Translations under genes and position numbers: made by a program
Part shown: piece by piece, positions 12,013-23,457 of the stretch
How positions within the stretch are numbered: position 1 is the first letter of the stretch
Layout of the letters: each line of letters opens with the position of its first letter
Assembly: GCF_000003605.2 (NCBI RefSeq)
Contig: NW_003116452.1
Span: 182,219 to 211,510 of the forward strand
Direction of reading: 5' to 3'
Length of the DNA: 29,292 nucleotides
From: Saccoglossus kowalevskii
Taxonomy: Eukaryota; Hemichordata; Enteropneusta; Harrimaniidae
The notes under the pieces: generated by a model
Databases searched by the model: none
Seen by the model: only the letters and a program-made list of their open reading frames with translations
Told to the model about the DNA's origin: nothing

Positions 12013-15000
12013 TAGTGTTTTTCGATTAAAAATAAAGTTTGTGTTATGATACGATTTTATTCCTCGATCACGTGATTCGTAGGGTAAAATGATTTGACGC
12101 AATGGAATACATCGGGGTTATTATGAAAACATGATACTTTTTATTAGATATCAGTCAGCGGGATTCCTGACGGATACGGAATAATAGACATATTTTTTAA
12201 TTATTGTCGTGGCGTAAAGACATGCTGGAATTTGCTATATTATTCATGAACTAACTGAGCGAAAGAAAAACACGTCGAGAGTGGCATATCCGATGTCATA
12301 GCTAACGTTGCTTCTTCGGTGGTTATTTATGTCCTTTGGATCAGAAACGTGTGGGTTAGCTACAACAAATTCCGCGTTTGAGAGTATAAATTGTAAGTGT
12401 TTTCACATACGTTTAACAGCGCTCTGCAGTTCTAATTACTCAATGTAAATTCGCGTATTCAGTGATACAGACAGACATACTGTGTGTGTGTGTTGTCTAG
12501 TGTATGTCATTTTTTTAAAAATTTTAAATCACAATTTCAGATACACAGGTTGAATAGTTAAAATTACATTATTTGTATTATCATAATTGAAATTTGAAAA
12601 CTTGTTGTTTTTCTCCGATTATATCATATCTGTGGGGTGTCACTTGAAACTCTCCGAGTCGCGCAGAATGTGGTCTCCTTATTTTTATATTTCGATAGAC
12701 TCTAATATAATACTCTGCCAGCAGGATTCCCAACTCACTTGAAGTCAACAGCTTGTCATTTCGGTATTTGTGAAATCGATATCCTGTGAAATTATTGGTG
12801 ATCGTGCAAAACACAGATTTTAATGAGAGCGTTGTTTTGCTAACACCAATGTCGTGAAACAGAAAGCTAATGTTGTATTCGTGGAGACTGAACTGATTAA
12901 TTCCGAACAAATTACGTGTTAGAATCATGGCCGTCCTTGACGATCTAGGGAATATACAACGTCATATAATAATTGGTAATTTCAAATATAGATTATATAA
13001 ACAAATATTATGGTTGTAATCAGGTAACTCCCACAATATAACTGAATGATTATAAGTTATGATGTATATTTATTAAACTTTGTTACTAAGGCGACGGCAC
13101 TACGGTTGTTCCACGAGGCGTGATGAAATAAAAATATTTCCGGTAGAACCTGCAAGTACCGGTACGTTTTGTCATCGGTGAAAAGACCTAATTATAGAGG
13201 TCAAACTAAAACGAACGTACATACAATTTGTTTGTTATATCACTCGAAATATTGTGTTATACAGTATGTTTATGTAGTCCTCAAGGAGTGAACTAGTGAG
13301 GCATTGGTGTTTGAAATCTTCTCAATGCGAATTTATTTAGAGATTTATTTTACTTTACCATCACATGATATCACGTGTTTTATTACATTCTAATGATCGG
13401 GGAATTAACACTGTAGTCAATGGCATATATTCACACGTGTTTGCAGTCAGTCATACATTGCATCGCCAGTTGTTCCTCAAGGATAGTGCATACCTGACTC
13501 CTGCATGGGAACACGGTTAGTAACCGTGATGGGAAGGAGCTTGGGTCCAAACCAGTCAGTATTTACATATGTGATTGTGTGCGTACATGGTAATGTGTGT
13601 ATAACAATTCAAGTAGCTAGAATACTGTAGCGTTGGTGTACTTTTCCAACGTATTACAGTTAAGGGGACTAGACGGCCTCTTAAAGCAAATATTAAGTAT
13701 GGTTATGTTCCATCAAATGAACTAAAACATAATACCCTGAGGCATCTAGACGTCTTTGTTTATTCAGAGGAAATACCCAAATAAGTGTGGGCTGCTTCCC
13801 GCAAGGCAAGGGCGACCTCTAGGGGCGTTCGCTTTCATCTGAATGATATACTCCTGTTTATTAACATAGTCGTAAGTGCATTTCTACGCTACAATCTCTG
13901 ATTAAGAGGCGATGTGGAACTGACATCTATTATTCAGCCACAGGGGATACGGTTTCTCTTTCGGGGTTGCTTTTATCATCGAAGTAAGTACACCAGCAAG
14001 GTATGATTACAGACAGCAGCATGTCTAATATTGATTGGCTGGTTCTTGAATATGAAGTAGTTCCCGGAAGCCATCATATTGTTTAGTAACGTTCTAGTTT
14101 TAGGTTGGATTCTTTGGCACGAGATATACCATTCATCATACATCGGCGATAGTCTGTGCCATGGTGAAATACACTATCAATGTGTGGATAGATTGAACTG
14201 GAGACGCAAAGCAAACGATTCAAAATTCGATGTGCTGATTCTAAATGCGGTTCGGAAATGTATAGGTGTGCGTGACGTCTAGATAACTGGCAAACTTCTT
14301 CTACAAACATATCAGTCTATTTATAATGTATACTTATAATGAACATGCAGCTAACTTATCACGCATACTGGTACACGCTTTAACATAGTATACGAATAAT
14401 AATATTATTGAAAATTGGGTCATTATAATAAAACGTTATAGAAAACGGTAACTTTTGTGGGGCTCTAAATTTGACCCATTAGAGAGTGAGTCCTAAAATG
14501 CAAGGCTGTGTGTCGGTTTTCTGGTCCGATTCCATCCTATATGTCGTATTTTCGTTAGTTGAGTTTCGTCTTTCATCCTTTACTCAATTATTTGTAAAAT
14601 GTAAAGTTGTTTGTCCGTTGTTTATTATTTGTTTGCCCTCGAGAGTTCCTGGAATTTCACTATGTACATATGGTTTTCATTATAACATTATAACGCAACG
14701 CAAACACTTTAATATCTCGATAACACTGAGTGATGACACGATTGTTATGTCTGTTTCATCCTCTCTCAAAGTTAACGAAAAATTAGCCTTGGATGTATGA
14801 ATTTACACACCGTTACGGTAGTATACTGTATTAGGATAGGAATATTGTTAGCGTGCGTATTGCAGATCTTTAATCTTGTTTTGAAATTCTTGTCATGTAT
14901 GTAAGAACAACTGTCTGACGTCGGTGTATCAAATGCTGTTGCCGATGGTTATTATGAAACTTAGGTAATCTATATATTATTATATCTGTAATATGTCTAC

Positions 15001-15803
15001 TCAAACTCAAGTGATCTATTTCAAAGGATATATTATATATTGTATATTATGGATATATTATTCTGTAAGTGTAGTATATTGAGTGTATTCAGTAGAAATG
15101 GCTAAACTACATATAGGAAGTGGTTCACTGTGTCTATTGAGACTGAATCATGAATATCTTCATCAATTTAGCCGTCTACTCCGAGTCGACAGTTTGCATA
15201 TTTGTTGTTGTCAGAAAACGGCATATGTCAATAGTGTAATAGCGACAGTATCGAGATTCTCTTTAAACAAGACCGATCGCCCATGTGAATATTGTCTTAA
15301 TTATTATAAGTAGGTACTTGTCAACTTAGTTAAACGAATCTTTAATTCGCGCGATCTGTGAACTGAGACTATTGTGCGTAATCTCGTTGCTAAATCCCAC
15401 GACTGAAAATTAATCAGTTTATTCAGATAAAATCCACTATAAGTATTTGATCTGTGAACTCATAAACCTAGTAATACTCGGGTCAGTCAAATACAACTTC
15501 TAGAATTGGTTGTTTTAATTTGTTGATGTATTTTGAGTCATCGGAAAGTGTCAAGACAAGGCCCCAGGTTACCATACAATGATTAGTTAAGAGATGTATG
15601 AATGTTCCTATATTGCGCTCTTTGACGTGTTTACATTACTATAGTTAAAGGTCTCCATGTTGGGTGTTTCATAATCGTCGCCTCAAATGAGTGGTATGTA
15701 AGAATATAATCTTGTATATTATATACTATGAGGTCGCATTCTCAATCAGAAACGCGCGACATTAATACATTAAGTATGTAAATTAATATTACAGTGTTTT
15801 ATA
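12013..15803. other. Non-coding AT-rich stretch
   Basis: No gene is supported. The longest frame is on the minus strand (12581-12928, 115 codons). It shows no family motif, and its length is within chance expectation. A perfect 17-bp palindrome (CACGGTTAGTAACCGTG) lies at 13512-13528. A donor-like GTAAGTAC at 13984 follows an acceptor-like TTATTCAG, but the 47-base interval is open in all three frames and is uninformative. Confidence 0.45.
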
Positions 15804-16128
15804 AATATGTTTCAAATATGTTGACATAAATGCAGTTGCACAAAGGACACCGGTCGTATCGAGTGGCGCAGCACATACACCAAACGCGGTGCTATATTCA
15901 TTGGAAAACGTAGTTAGCGACGGCTGTAATTGCAAATTCCTATTAGAGAAAACGTGCAGCCAATTAAAATGCACCAAATCTGGAACGCTGCTTGAAAACG
16001 TGCTTGTAAACTGCTTTCCCGAATTAAAGCCTATCACTAATTTCCAATTTTGGTGGAATCATGTGAGCATACCGAATGGTGCCACTACAACAAACGTATT
16101 CAAACTTGGAATTGGTTGTGGTTATTGA
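15804..16128 (+). other. Long open frame without recognisable domain
   Basis: A frame of about 107 codons is open on the plus strand, from just after a TAA to the TGA at 16126-16128. It has no ATG near its left end, and the opposite strand is open over much of the same interval. The translation contains several cysteines (motifs CNC and KTCSQLKC) but no domain I recognise. A few frames of this length are expected by chance in a window of this size and composition. Its one point of interest is a strong splice-acceptor match 25 bases downstream (see 16154-16221). Listed as a candidate only. Confidence 0.15.
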
Positions 16129-16153
16129 AGTTGTCTTTCTTTTGTTCTCATAG

Positions 16154-16221
16154 ACAACAAAGACTTTGGCAAGATTATATCAACAACTAGCAGGTTGTGG
16201 TTGGCTGATTTCCCGCTGCTG
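16154..16221 (+). other. Candidate internal exon, 68 nt
   Basis: The interval is bounded by a textbook acceptor (a long pyrimidine-rich tract ending TTCTCATAG at 16153) and a textbook donor (CTGCTG|GTAAGTATA at 16221/16222). Two of three plus-strand frames are open. The one ending in phase 0 reads NKDFGKIISTTSRLW followed by LADFPLL. I do not recognise a protein family. It could equally be a non-coding RNA exon or a chance pairing of two good splice sites. No partner exon with similar support is visible nearby. Confidence 0.3.
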
Positions 16222-19200
16222 GTAAGTATATTTTCTCTAATTAACCTATTTCTAAAAATCTAATTCCAGAGTGATGTTCTTTTATTTATTGGCTTGATAT
16301 CTTTGTGATGAGCTCAGTGCATTATCTTAAATTACTCGTTTCGGTTCGTAATTATTTAATCAATCTCTTCTTCACATTGTATTGGGAAAATTAGAGTATT
16401 TCTTACTGTCACTGTGTACGTATTTAATAACCACATATCCAGTTCCCCCAAGTTATTAATGAATGCTAACGCCTAGTCTGACATCCGGCGATTTGTAGAG
16501 AACACCGCGTATCGTATTCACACGTGGGTTTTGTGGATAGATTTAAGTCATTTTCGGGGATTAAATCAGACTTCCGATAGTATTACATTGACGTTCCCTT
16601 TTATTGAAGCTTACATTCAGAGATCACATTGCGCGAATATCGCATCGGTTTGAAGTAGGAATACTTGTAGTGGTATTAGAAACGAAGGCGCCTTTGTCAT
16701 CGTTGTAATGGGACATCGTATTATAGTATCAAGTTTCGGAAAGGTACTGACCGACAAAAAGGTCCACTGTAACGTTTATTGGGATTTTGCTAATATGAGG
16801 TTAAGTCATTCCCAAGGCACGTTTGATCTTGTTGGACAGTTCGTCTTTCAAATAAACCGTTCTAAAAGGTAATATTAATGGATAACATAATTATGTTATC
16901 TCTAATTTGGTTGTCACTAAATCCTTTGCCTCTGTTTGCTGGCATTGTTCCCTCCCCTTTAGTGAAATTATAATAAACACATACATGCCATCGTTTACCA
17001 GTAACTCACAAGAAGTTACAACGAGTTGCCTGGGCAAAGTTCAGGGTCAAACGTCACTTTGTGATATATATCATATACACCCACGACGTTCCCTAAATAT
17101 ATAAACATGGTATTGTGTTATAGAACCCCCGTGGAACACTCATTGGTATGGTGAATATATTTATAACTACCGATGTCTACAAACACTTCGCTTTTGATCA
17201 GCAGGTGTCGTCATTAATGCTACTGTTTTACAATTAATGAACCACACATGTATACAGTAATACTACATGACGCATCCATAGATTCATACCATACTGTAAA
17301 AATGTCTGAATATGTCTCAAGTTGAGTTTCGTCTATTTTGGTTTTCATGTATATCTGTTTAAGCTCGATTCCAATAGCAGTCGTGAGCGCCGTCTTTCTT
17401 AGCATGCGATGAAATGCAGTCATTTTTTAATTTTTTTGCAACGTGTTCGCTGACAGTAGTTAACAACTAAGCAAATACATATGTCCCATACATTCTTTAT
17501 ATGTAGTCAATTAACATATTTGCGAGTGATGATACTGTATAATTTATAAAAACACTGAGTTGCAATCTGCATCTTTCCTTGAAAGTCATTGACTTATAAT
17601 CAACGATACTGTTTCATGAATATATAATGAGGTCAAGTGAAAGGTATTCTACCTTTTGTCGGGATTTCTGAAAGAATGACCATGGTAGCCCCGGGTAATT
17701 GCCGCATTTTAACGCACAATTTGATAAAAATAACGAGTTTTTCAAGGAAACATTGATGTGCCTGGAGGGAATTTTGAGCGGAGGTGTACAGTCTACCAAT
17801 TGAACAACAACGCAGATGGTGAAGTGTTAATCTGAGGAAATACACTCAAGACAAAAATGGCATCGCAAGAATCACCCTTGTTGCCAATCTGTCCTTCTAG
17901 TGGCTATCTGAGATTTGAACCAAAAAATTCATCTAGTCTATTAAATCGATATGTGGCGTCACTGACTAAAAAATCGTTATCTTTTGAGAATCTTGTTCGT
18001 GCCTCTAATATTTAATGTGCAAGTAACACTCTAGTTTTATCTCCAACATGTCCAATTAGAACGTATTCTACGGCAACGTGGCAATGGTGCATACCATCCA
18101 TAGTATAATAATTGATGGCATACAAATAGGACCATGACTGCCAGATACAGGCACGTTATTTAGTGAGACGACAGGCAACAATTTACAACTAATTTAAGAA
18201 GTTTTCAAATAAAGAATTCGGAAACTTTTTCACGCGTTTCTTCCCTGGTATGAATGATCTAGTAAATTTACGGTGAATGATATCTCTTAGAGATACAATC
18301 TTTTGTTTTGATTGTCCGTAAACATACAACAGCATTCGTTAATTAACAGTGACACGGGACAAGCTATACATGGAATTTGGCGCTATAGAGAATTTGAAAT
18401 CACATAGCAATCTCAGCGTGAAAAGCACGGGATGCATATGGAAAAACAGTGAACATAATTCTAGACAATGAATTTAATGAAAGATATGATATATTGAAGA
18501 GCCAGTGAGTGTCAGGTTGTTTGGATAACAAAATGCTACTGAAATAAATTTAGACGAAATATATATTGATACAGGATAGACATCACGAGTTCAATAAATG
18601 AAGGATGGTCACAATCGCAACGTTCAGATCGCATTCATTCAACAAATTGTAATATTTCCTGAGCACAGTGATGGTAGTCTGTAAAAACATATACGCGTAC
18701 TGTGATCACACGTTGCTAAGTACACAAGCTCCAAGCAGGGGTAATCCTACGAGATGCAACAGTGATAATATACATGGTGCGTTGCTTGTGGTGTCCGAGA
18801 TTTGCCTTCTGCATTACTGACTAATCGTTGTGGCGCGGTGATCATTACACACCTTTTTGAACCGTTCTTTTTTTAAGACAGTGCGAGTGACTTGGCAAAT
18901 TAGTATAACCCCGAGCTCAAGTGAGAAAGTAGTATATATTTTGCCAAGATCAATAATCTGTACTATGGCATCATTCGTATTGGTAATGTATATATCACAT
19001 ACTATGGAGATTGGACACACTCGTTTTCAAAATGTCACATCTGTTTAGCAGTGTAACTTCACAGAGTCATATTTGTTATATGCTCATGTGCATCACTATA
19101 CTTAGGTTCTGGGGCTTCGACCCATTACACGTGTCAAATTGAAGCTGATTATATTTTATAATTTTGTGAAACCCCTTTAGTGTTGTAAAAACATATATTT

Positions 19201-19638
19201 TCCATGATTAAAGCAACACATCTCATAGTATAGAGCGCCGGGAATCAACACTTAGGTCAACATACCATACAGACTTAATGTTTTTGTTTGGTCAAATGTG
19301 ACATTGTGATTTTCCGCCTGAGAGCCGAAAAGCAATAACTCTTTGTCATATTTATTTTTAATGATGAAGTAGAGTTAATGAGTACAATTGAATTGCTGAC
19401 GTCATACTTAATCTATACCCGATTTTCGCGCGTTTATCAACATTCTACAATGTAATTGTATTTTACCTATTGATTGGCAGGGAGAGGATGTGTTTATTCC
19501 TAGTGGGTTTGTGAAAATTATAGAAATCATTTCCGATTCACTTCAACTGTCAAAACTGTATCACATTTCATAAAACACAGACTCCGCCTCTACAAAGTCT
19601 ACTGCGTATCCATCATGCGCTACATTTTTTTCTCAAAG
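16222..19638. other. Non-coding AT-rich stretch
   Basis: No gene is supported. A perfect 20-bp palindrome lies at 16881-16900. A CRE-like TGACGTCA occurs at 19397-19404. Open frames of 60-70 codons are present on both strands and have no recognisable content. Confidence 0.5.
16881..16900. repeat. Perfect 20-bp palindrome
   Basis: GATAACATAATTATGTTATC is identical to its own reverse complement over all 20 bases. It could form a 10-bp hairpin or bind a dimeric factor. No gene or element end can be linked to it. Confidence 0.6.
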
Positions 19639-19641
19639 TCA

Positions 19642-19831
19642 AAGTAGATAAATGCGTGTCACCACAGACACGACGACACCATCACGGTCATTGCGATGGC
19701 CGCACCTGCCAAAGAGGCACTTTGCCGTAACAGGTTCTGAGACATACCAACCCCGACAAGAACACCACTGTACATGTGCTGACCTTAAACAAGGTATACT
19801 CAGACAGCTACACACCGTGATGACAAGCTAA
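19642..19831. other. G+C-rich island with open frames on both strands
   Basis: G+C is about 51% over 19651-19830 (counted), against roughly a third around it. A plus-strand ATG frame runs 19652-19831 (59 codons, rich in Thr, Arg and His). A minus-strand frame without ATG is open for 62 codons (19642-19827) and contains seven cysteines, including WCSCRGWYVSEP and KCLFGRCGH. Neither matches a family I know. The sharp change in composition, immediately before the diverged tandem repeats at 19841, suggests a fragment of a transposable element or a relocated exon rather than a resident gene. Confidence 0.3.
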
Positions 19832-19840
19832 GCACACTAA

Positions 19841-20130
19841 TACAATATCTATAGAAACTATAAAATAAACTACTAGTATATGCGTTTATAGAGGAGAACC
19901 CATATATTATGTATAGAACCTAAACGCTACATAACCAAACGTTTACAATATCTATAGATTATTTGAATACACTTTAGGTTTACATGAGTTAATCTATATA
20001 TATTATGTTAAGAATATACAGGCTAACATATACCCAAACCTATATAAGATGAATAATATCATATAAGCATGTAGAAGTTTCTATAAGTAAACGTATATAT
20101 TTTATGTGTATTATAGAACATAAATGTACA
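19841..20130. repeat. Diverged tandem repeat, period about 100 bp
   Basis: TACAATATCTATAGA occurs exactly at 19841-19855 and 19944-19958 (103 bp apart). ATATATTATGT occurs at 19902-19912 and 19998-20008 (96 bp apart). A block of the form ATATAT-TTATGT-TATAGAAC-TAAA recurs near 20095, about twice that distance from its first copy. The stretch is therefore best read as about three decayed units of near 100 bp. TATAG or CTATA words are unusually dense throughout. Confidence 0.5.
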
Positions 20131-20214
20131 CAGTATGGTAGTAGCTAATGCAGGGGTATTATAACACAGTATTCAATGTCCGGCTTCGTTTTTCAGTAAC
20201 ACCATGAAGTGGTA

Positions 20215-20251
20215 CGAGGGGCGTTTAATAAGTAATGCCCCAGACTCATTT
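20215..20251. repeat. Left terminal inverted repeat of the mariner
   Basis: The outer end is CGAGGGGCGTT and the inner core is TAATAAGTAATGCCCC (20226-20241), followed by a weaker match around ACTCAT. This copy looks complete, with a TA directly outside it. Confidence 0.75.
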
Positions 20252-20288
20252 CCCATAGCAGGAGAATAATGAAACTTGTAACAGTTAT

Positions 20289-21281
20289 TAGTCTTTCACC
20301 CATAGTTATGTATTTCCTCCATCGTTTGATGCAGCTCTGGACACCGTTTTTGTAGAACACCCCAGGTTGGTCCTCCAACCACGCCGTAACTTCAGAAATC
20401 AAGGCTGCATTACCTGGGAAACGCTTTCCTTTCAAAAACAACTTTATGGCTGGGAAGAGATGATAGTCAGAGGGTGAAACGTCAGGAGAGTAAGGGGGTG
20501 GGGAGGATTTCATAGCCACACGCCCGTGCTTCTGATCTGGCGACATGCGAGTTGTGGACCTCCTACAAGAGGAGGATACCTTTGCTGATCTTTCCCCGAC
20601 CCTTGATTTTGATAACTTTTTTTGATAAATTTCATCAAAAGTGAATGTGGCTCCTGTAATTGTGGTACCCTTTGCCAGGAAATCTGTCATCACTACTCCG
20701 TCCTGGTCCCAGAAGACTGTGATCATGACCTTGCCACGGGGGGCTGCGCTCTTGCCTTCTTTGGAGGTGGTGAGTCCAAGTTCTTCCACTACATTGACTG
20801 GGTTTTGGTCTCTGGATCATAGTGATGGACCCAAGTTTCATCCTGTGTAATCAGTCTTTTGAAAAACTTTGACTGATCTTCTTGGCACATCTCCAAATTC
20901 ACCCTCGAGCACTCTGGAAAGGTGTGAGCAACCTGGGAATCCATCTGGCAGGCATCTTATGCATATGCAAATGGTCACGAATGTTAGTTTCTACATACCC
21001 CTTGGGCTATTTGGCGAATAGTAGTGCGTCGATCTTCCAAAATGGCTGCCTCAACTTGACGGACAAATGCCTCATCAATGGCAGAAGAGGGACGACCAGG
21101 TCTGGGAGCTGTTTCCACAGACTTCCGGTCATGTTTGAATTCACGATGCCAGCGTGTTACAAGGTCATAAGGTGGAGCATCATCACCATAAGTTTTTTTT
21201 CTTTTCATCAAAAGTCTCCTTTGGTGTGCATCCTTTCAAATACAAAAACCGAATCACCGCGCGACACTCAACTGGCTCCAT
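20289..21281 (-). pseudogene. Mariner transposase pseudogene
   Basis: An intact protein of this family cuts the element out and pastes it at TA sites. It has an N-terminal helix-turn-helix DNA-binding region and a D,D(34)D catalytic domain, about 345 residues in all. Visible remains, from the ATG at 21279-21281: MEPVECRAVIRFLYLKG, then after a frameshift near 21200 the segment TRWHREFKHDRKSVETAPRP with GRPSSAID, then RQVEAAILEDRRTTIRQIA. A deletion and shift near 20990 precede DHLHMHK and RWIPRLLTPFQ. The first catalytic Asp is kept in ITQDETWVHHYDPETK (codon 20840-20842). A TAG interrupts at 20789-20791, and a frameshift fits the run of six G at 20738-20743. GKVMITVFWDQDG and TDFLAKGTTITGA follow. 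A TAG at 20563-20565 is followed by loss of about three codons exactly where the DNAP block with the second Asp should be. The third Asp is kept in SPDVSPSDYHLFP (codon 20466-20468). The normal stop is lost and the frame runs out through the left inverted repeat. Not functional. Confidence 0.9.
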
Positions 21282-21410
21282 TTCACACCTGACTCAGTTC
21301 AAACACCTGTAAATCAGAAACCACAATTAGTTCAGAGCTGTTTTTGCAACATAACCCATAGAGATGGAAATAATTACACATGCAAAATTTCATCTAGATC
21401 AGACAACTAG

Positions 21411-21436
21411 AAGTGGGTCAGGAGCATTACTTATTA
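21411..21436. repeat. Right terminal inverted repeat, outer end lost
   Basis: Read inwards on the minus strand this is TAATAAGTAATGCTCC then TGACCCA, matching the left repeat core with one mismatch and then more loosely. The sequence outside 21436 does not match the left outer end, so the exact right border is uncertain. Confidence 0.65.
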
Positions 21437-21472
21437 TTATGTTTAGATTGATATATGGTAGGATTTTGAAAT

Positions 21473-21620
21473 CTATAGACATTTTGTTAAATTATAGAAA
21501 TATTTATATATAGAAGTTTTATAGACGTCATATAAGGAATTCCTCATATAAATTTTTATAGACTTGTATATGATAAATTAGTATATATTTGTTATAGACT
21601 GCAATAGATTTGATCTATAT
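21473..21620. repeat. TATAG-dense stretch right of the mariner
   Basis: TATAG occurs at about 21475, 21493, 21509, 21520, 21557 and 21593: six times in 125 bp, where about one per several hundred bases is expected. TTATAGACT recurs with 36-bp spacing (21556, 21592). The motif density resembles that of the left flank, so the two may belong to one older repeat split by the mariner. Confidence 0.4.
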
Positions 21621-21640
21621 AACTTTTATAATACAGTTAA

Positions 21641-23400
21641 AAAAAATTCATGTAATAATTATAAGGTAATAAACAAAATGACAGATCAGATTTTGCTCAA
21701 AGAGTCAATCAAGAAATGTACTGAAACTGAAATGAAACACAAGTACATGTACACCATCCAGATATTTGAAAACACCTGTATGAAACGTGTGATAATTACC
21801 AAAATATAATAATATATATATTATGTTTTTGAAAATGTGTGCAATCATTGCAGCATTCAATATAAAAATGCAAAATATTTGTTCACTTCATATCTGGAAT
21901 ATAAAGCCTTTCTCTAGTTTTGGACACTGCAGTGGGATTTGTAAAATCTCTGGTTCTGAAGCAAATTAGCCCAACTAGTCTATTCAGTTGCACTCTCTAG
22001 CAGAAGCACTACGTTAATGATGAACCAACCAAGCTTGAAAATTGTAATATGTACTTTTTAACAATTTTGAAAAATAATTAATATGGCTTCCATAATAAAC
22101 AGACACAGAGACTGAAATTATATTCAGAGATTACGATTGCTCTCGTCTCATACCAGATATGAAGTGCAATATAAGAAGTACTACAAGATTCTAGGTTAAA
22201 ATGTCACATGACTGAAAGGCATAACCTGATTTGATATGCAATATGAGCATTTAGTGTTTACACAAAGCGTGCAATGGAGTAACAAATAACTACATCTGAA
22301 TGGGCCTGGTTCAGTTATGTCACTACACCCAAATAATGAAACATCAAGGTTTTCTGGGTCAGATAATCATATTTTAAGACAATTAACTTTAGACAAGCAA
22401 TGCACGTAATGATGCACTGTGCCCCTGTCAATAAACGTCGACATATATCAGTATGCCTGAATTAGTTCAAATAACGATTCAATTTAACCTTCTCTAAAGT
22501 GATAACGCTCTTGACAACTTGACGATGAGGGCGAACATATCTATCATACGTATATTTCCATAACCGACGGAGTCCCCGGGGCTTTTGTAACGGTGTGTCG
22601 GCCATTATAAACAGGAAAATTGGGACAAATTAAATTTACAACTCAGGAAAAAAATAATTCCAATCTGCTGAATTGATTGTCGCGACCAACAATTATAGTT
22701 GGCAGAAAGTAAATAGACGATAAGAGACTTCGAACGGTGAAAATAATGACGTAATTCACTGTTAACCCAGATACACAATTGAATCATCGAAGTATGACGT
22801 AATTTACCTACTCTACACTTTGGTTTCGCAAATGTCAACAGCAGGTTTGTACGTATTTCATGATAGAATGAGCCTGGTAAATATGTTAAATAATAAAATG
22901 CGCATTGCGAGACTCGCTGTTACGTCACCTTGGTGAATCATACAGCTGAATATCACTGTCTGTTCGACCATTGGACGTCGTAACAGTCGATTACTACGTA
23001 CATGTAACACAGTTCGCGTCATGCAACTGGCCATGTGGGGGAAGAAAACAATACGATTACTAGACGTTATGCCGGATTTAGCAGTTACAATAATAGTCGG
23101 TTGTTATTTTTAGCATTTGACAGGAATCAAATGCAGAACGAAGGTAATTTTCAAATTGAGAATGTATCCTTACGTTAATGCACACATTAATTGACTTATT
23201 TGGACATAGCATGTAGAAAATTGATCTACGTGTATTCAACCTATCAGCTACCTCATTAATTTCAAGCTGTCATAATTCCAAAATCTAGTTTATGTGCTCT
23301 GTTGCAGCTGACGTCCATTACAGTCAAGACTTATTAATTCATGTTCGGTTTAGTATCATAAAATAAACTGCGGCTAGGTACACTTTCCATTAAGTTTTGA
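21641..23400. other. Non-coding AT-rich stretch
   Basis: No gene or recognisable element is supported. A palindromic AT run lies near 21810-21826. A G+C-richer patch at about 22560-22605 has no open frame of note. Confidence 0.5.
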
Positions 23401-23457
23401 AATGTCATAAGATATTACATTGTCGTCGTTTTGTCATGTCACATTCAATCACCTGAG

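Larger units (their letters stand above)
20213..21440 (-). mobile_element. Degenerate mariner-family transposon
   Basis: The element is about 1.2 kb, the usual mariner size, with transposase relics on the minus strand and ends that form imperfect terminal inverted repeats. The left end begins after a TA (20213-20214), the target dinucleotide of mariner elements, and reads CGAGGGGCGTTTAATAAGTA inwards. The right end carries the inner part of the same repeat (21421-21436; 15 of 16 bases match the left core) but not the outer dozen bases, so its outer tip is lost or replaced. With the transposase also broken, the element cannot move itself. It lies between two TATAG-rich stretches and may have landed inside an older repeat. 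Confidence 0.9.

Noticed and set aside
12581-12928. 115-codon minus-strand open frame
   Set aside because: No ATG-supported or domain-supported content; its length is within chance expectation for an AT-rich 29-kb window, and its codon content looks random.
13500-13560. Possible tRNA-derived SINE head
   Set aside because: A and B box matches are poor, the stem is a simple palindrome, and there is no poly-A or repeat tail.
13613-13788. 56-codon open stretch ending in a plausible C-terminus (HLDVFVYSEEIPK)
   Set aside because: Many stop-to-stop frames of this length are expected by chance, and there is no start, family motif or strong splice context.
19397-19404. Perfect CRE (TGACGTCA)
   Set aside because: An 8-base motif is expected about this often by chance, and no promoter features surround it.
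20193-20215. Extra transposase C-terminus reading through the left inverted repeat
   Set aside because: The frame stays open only because the normal stop is lost; these residues are terminal-repeat and flanking DNA, not family sequence.
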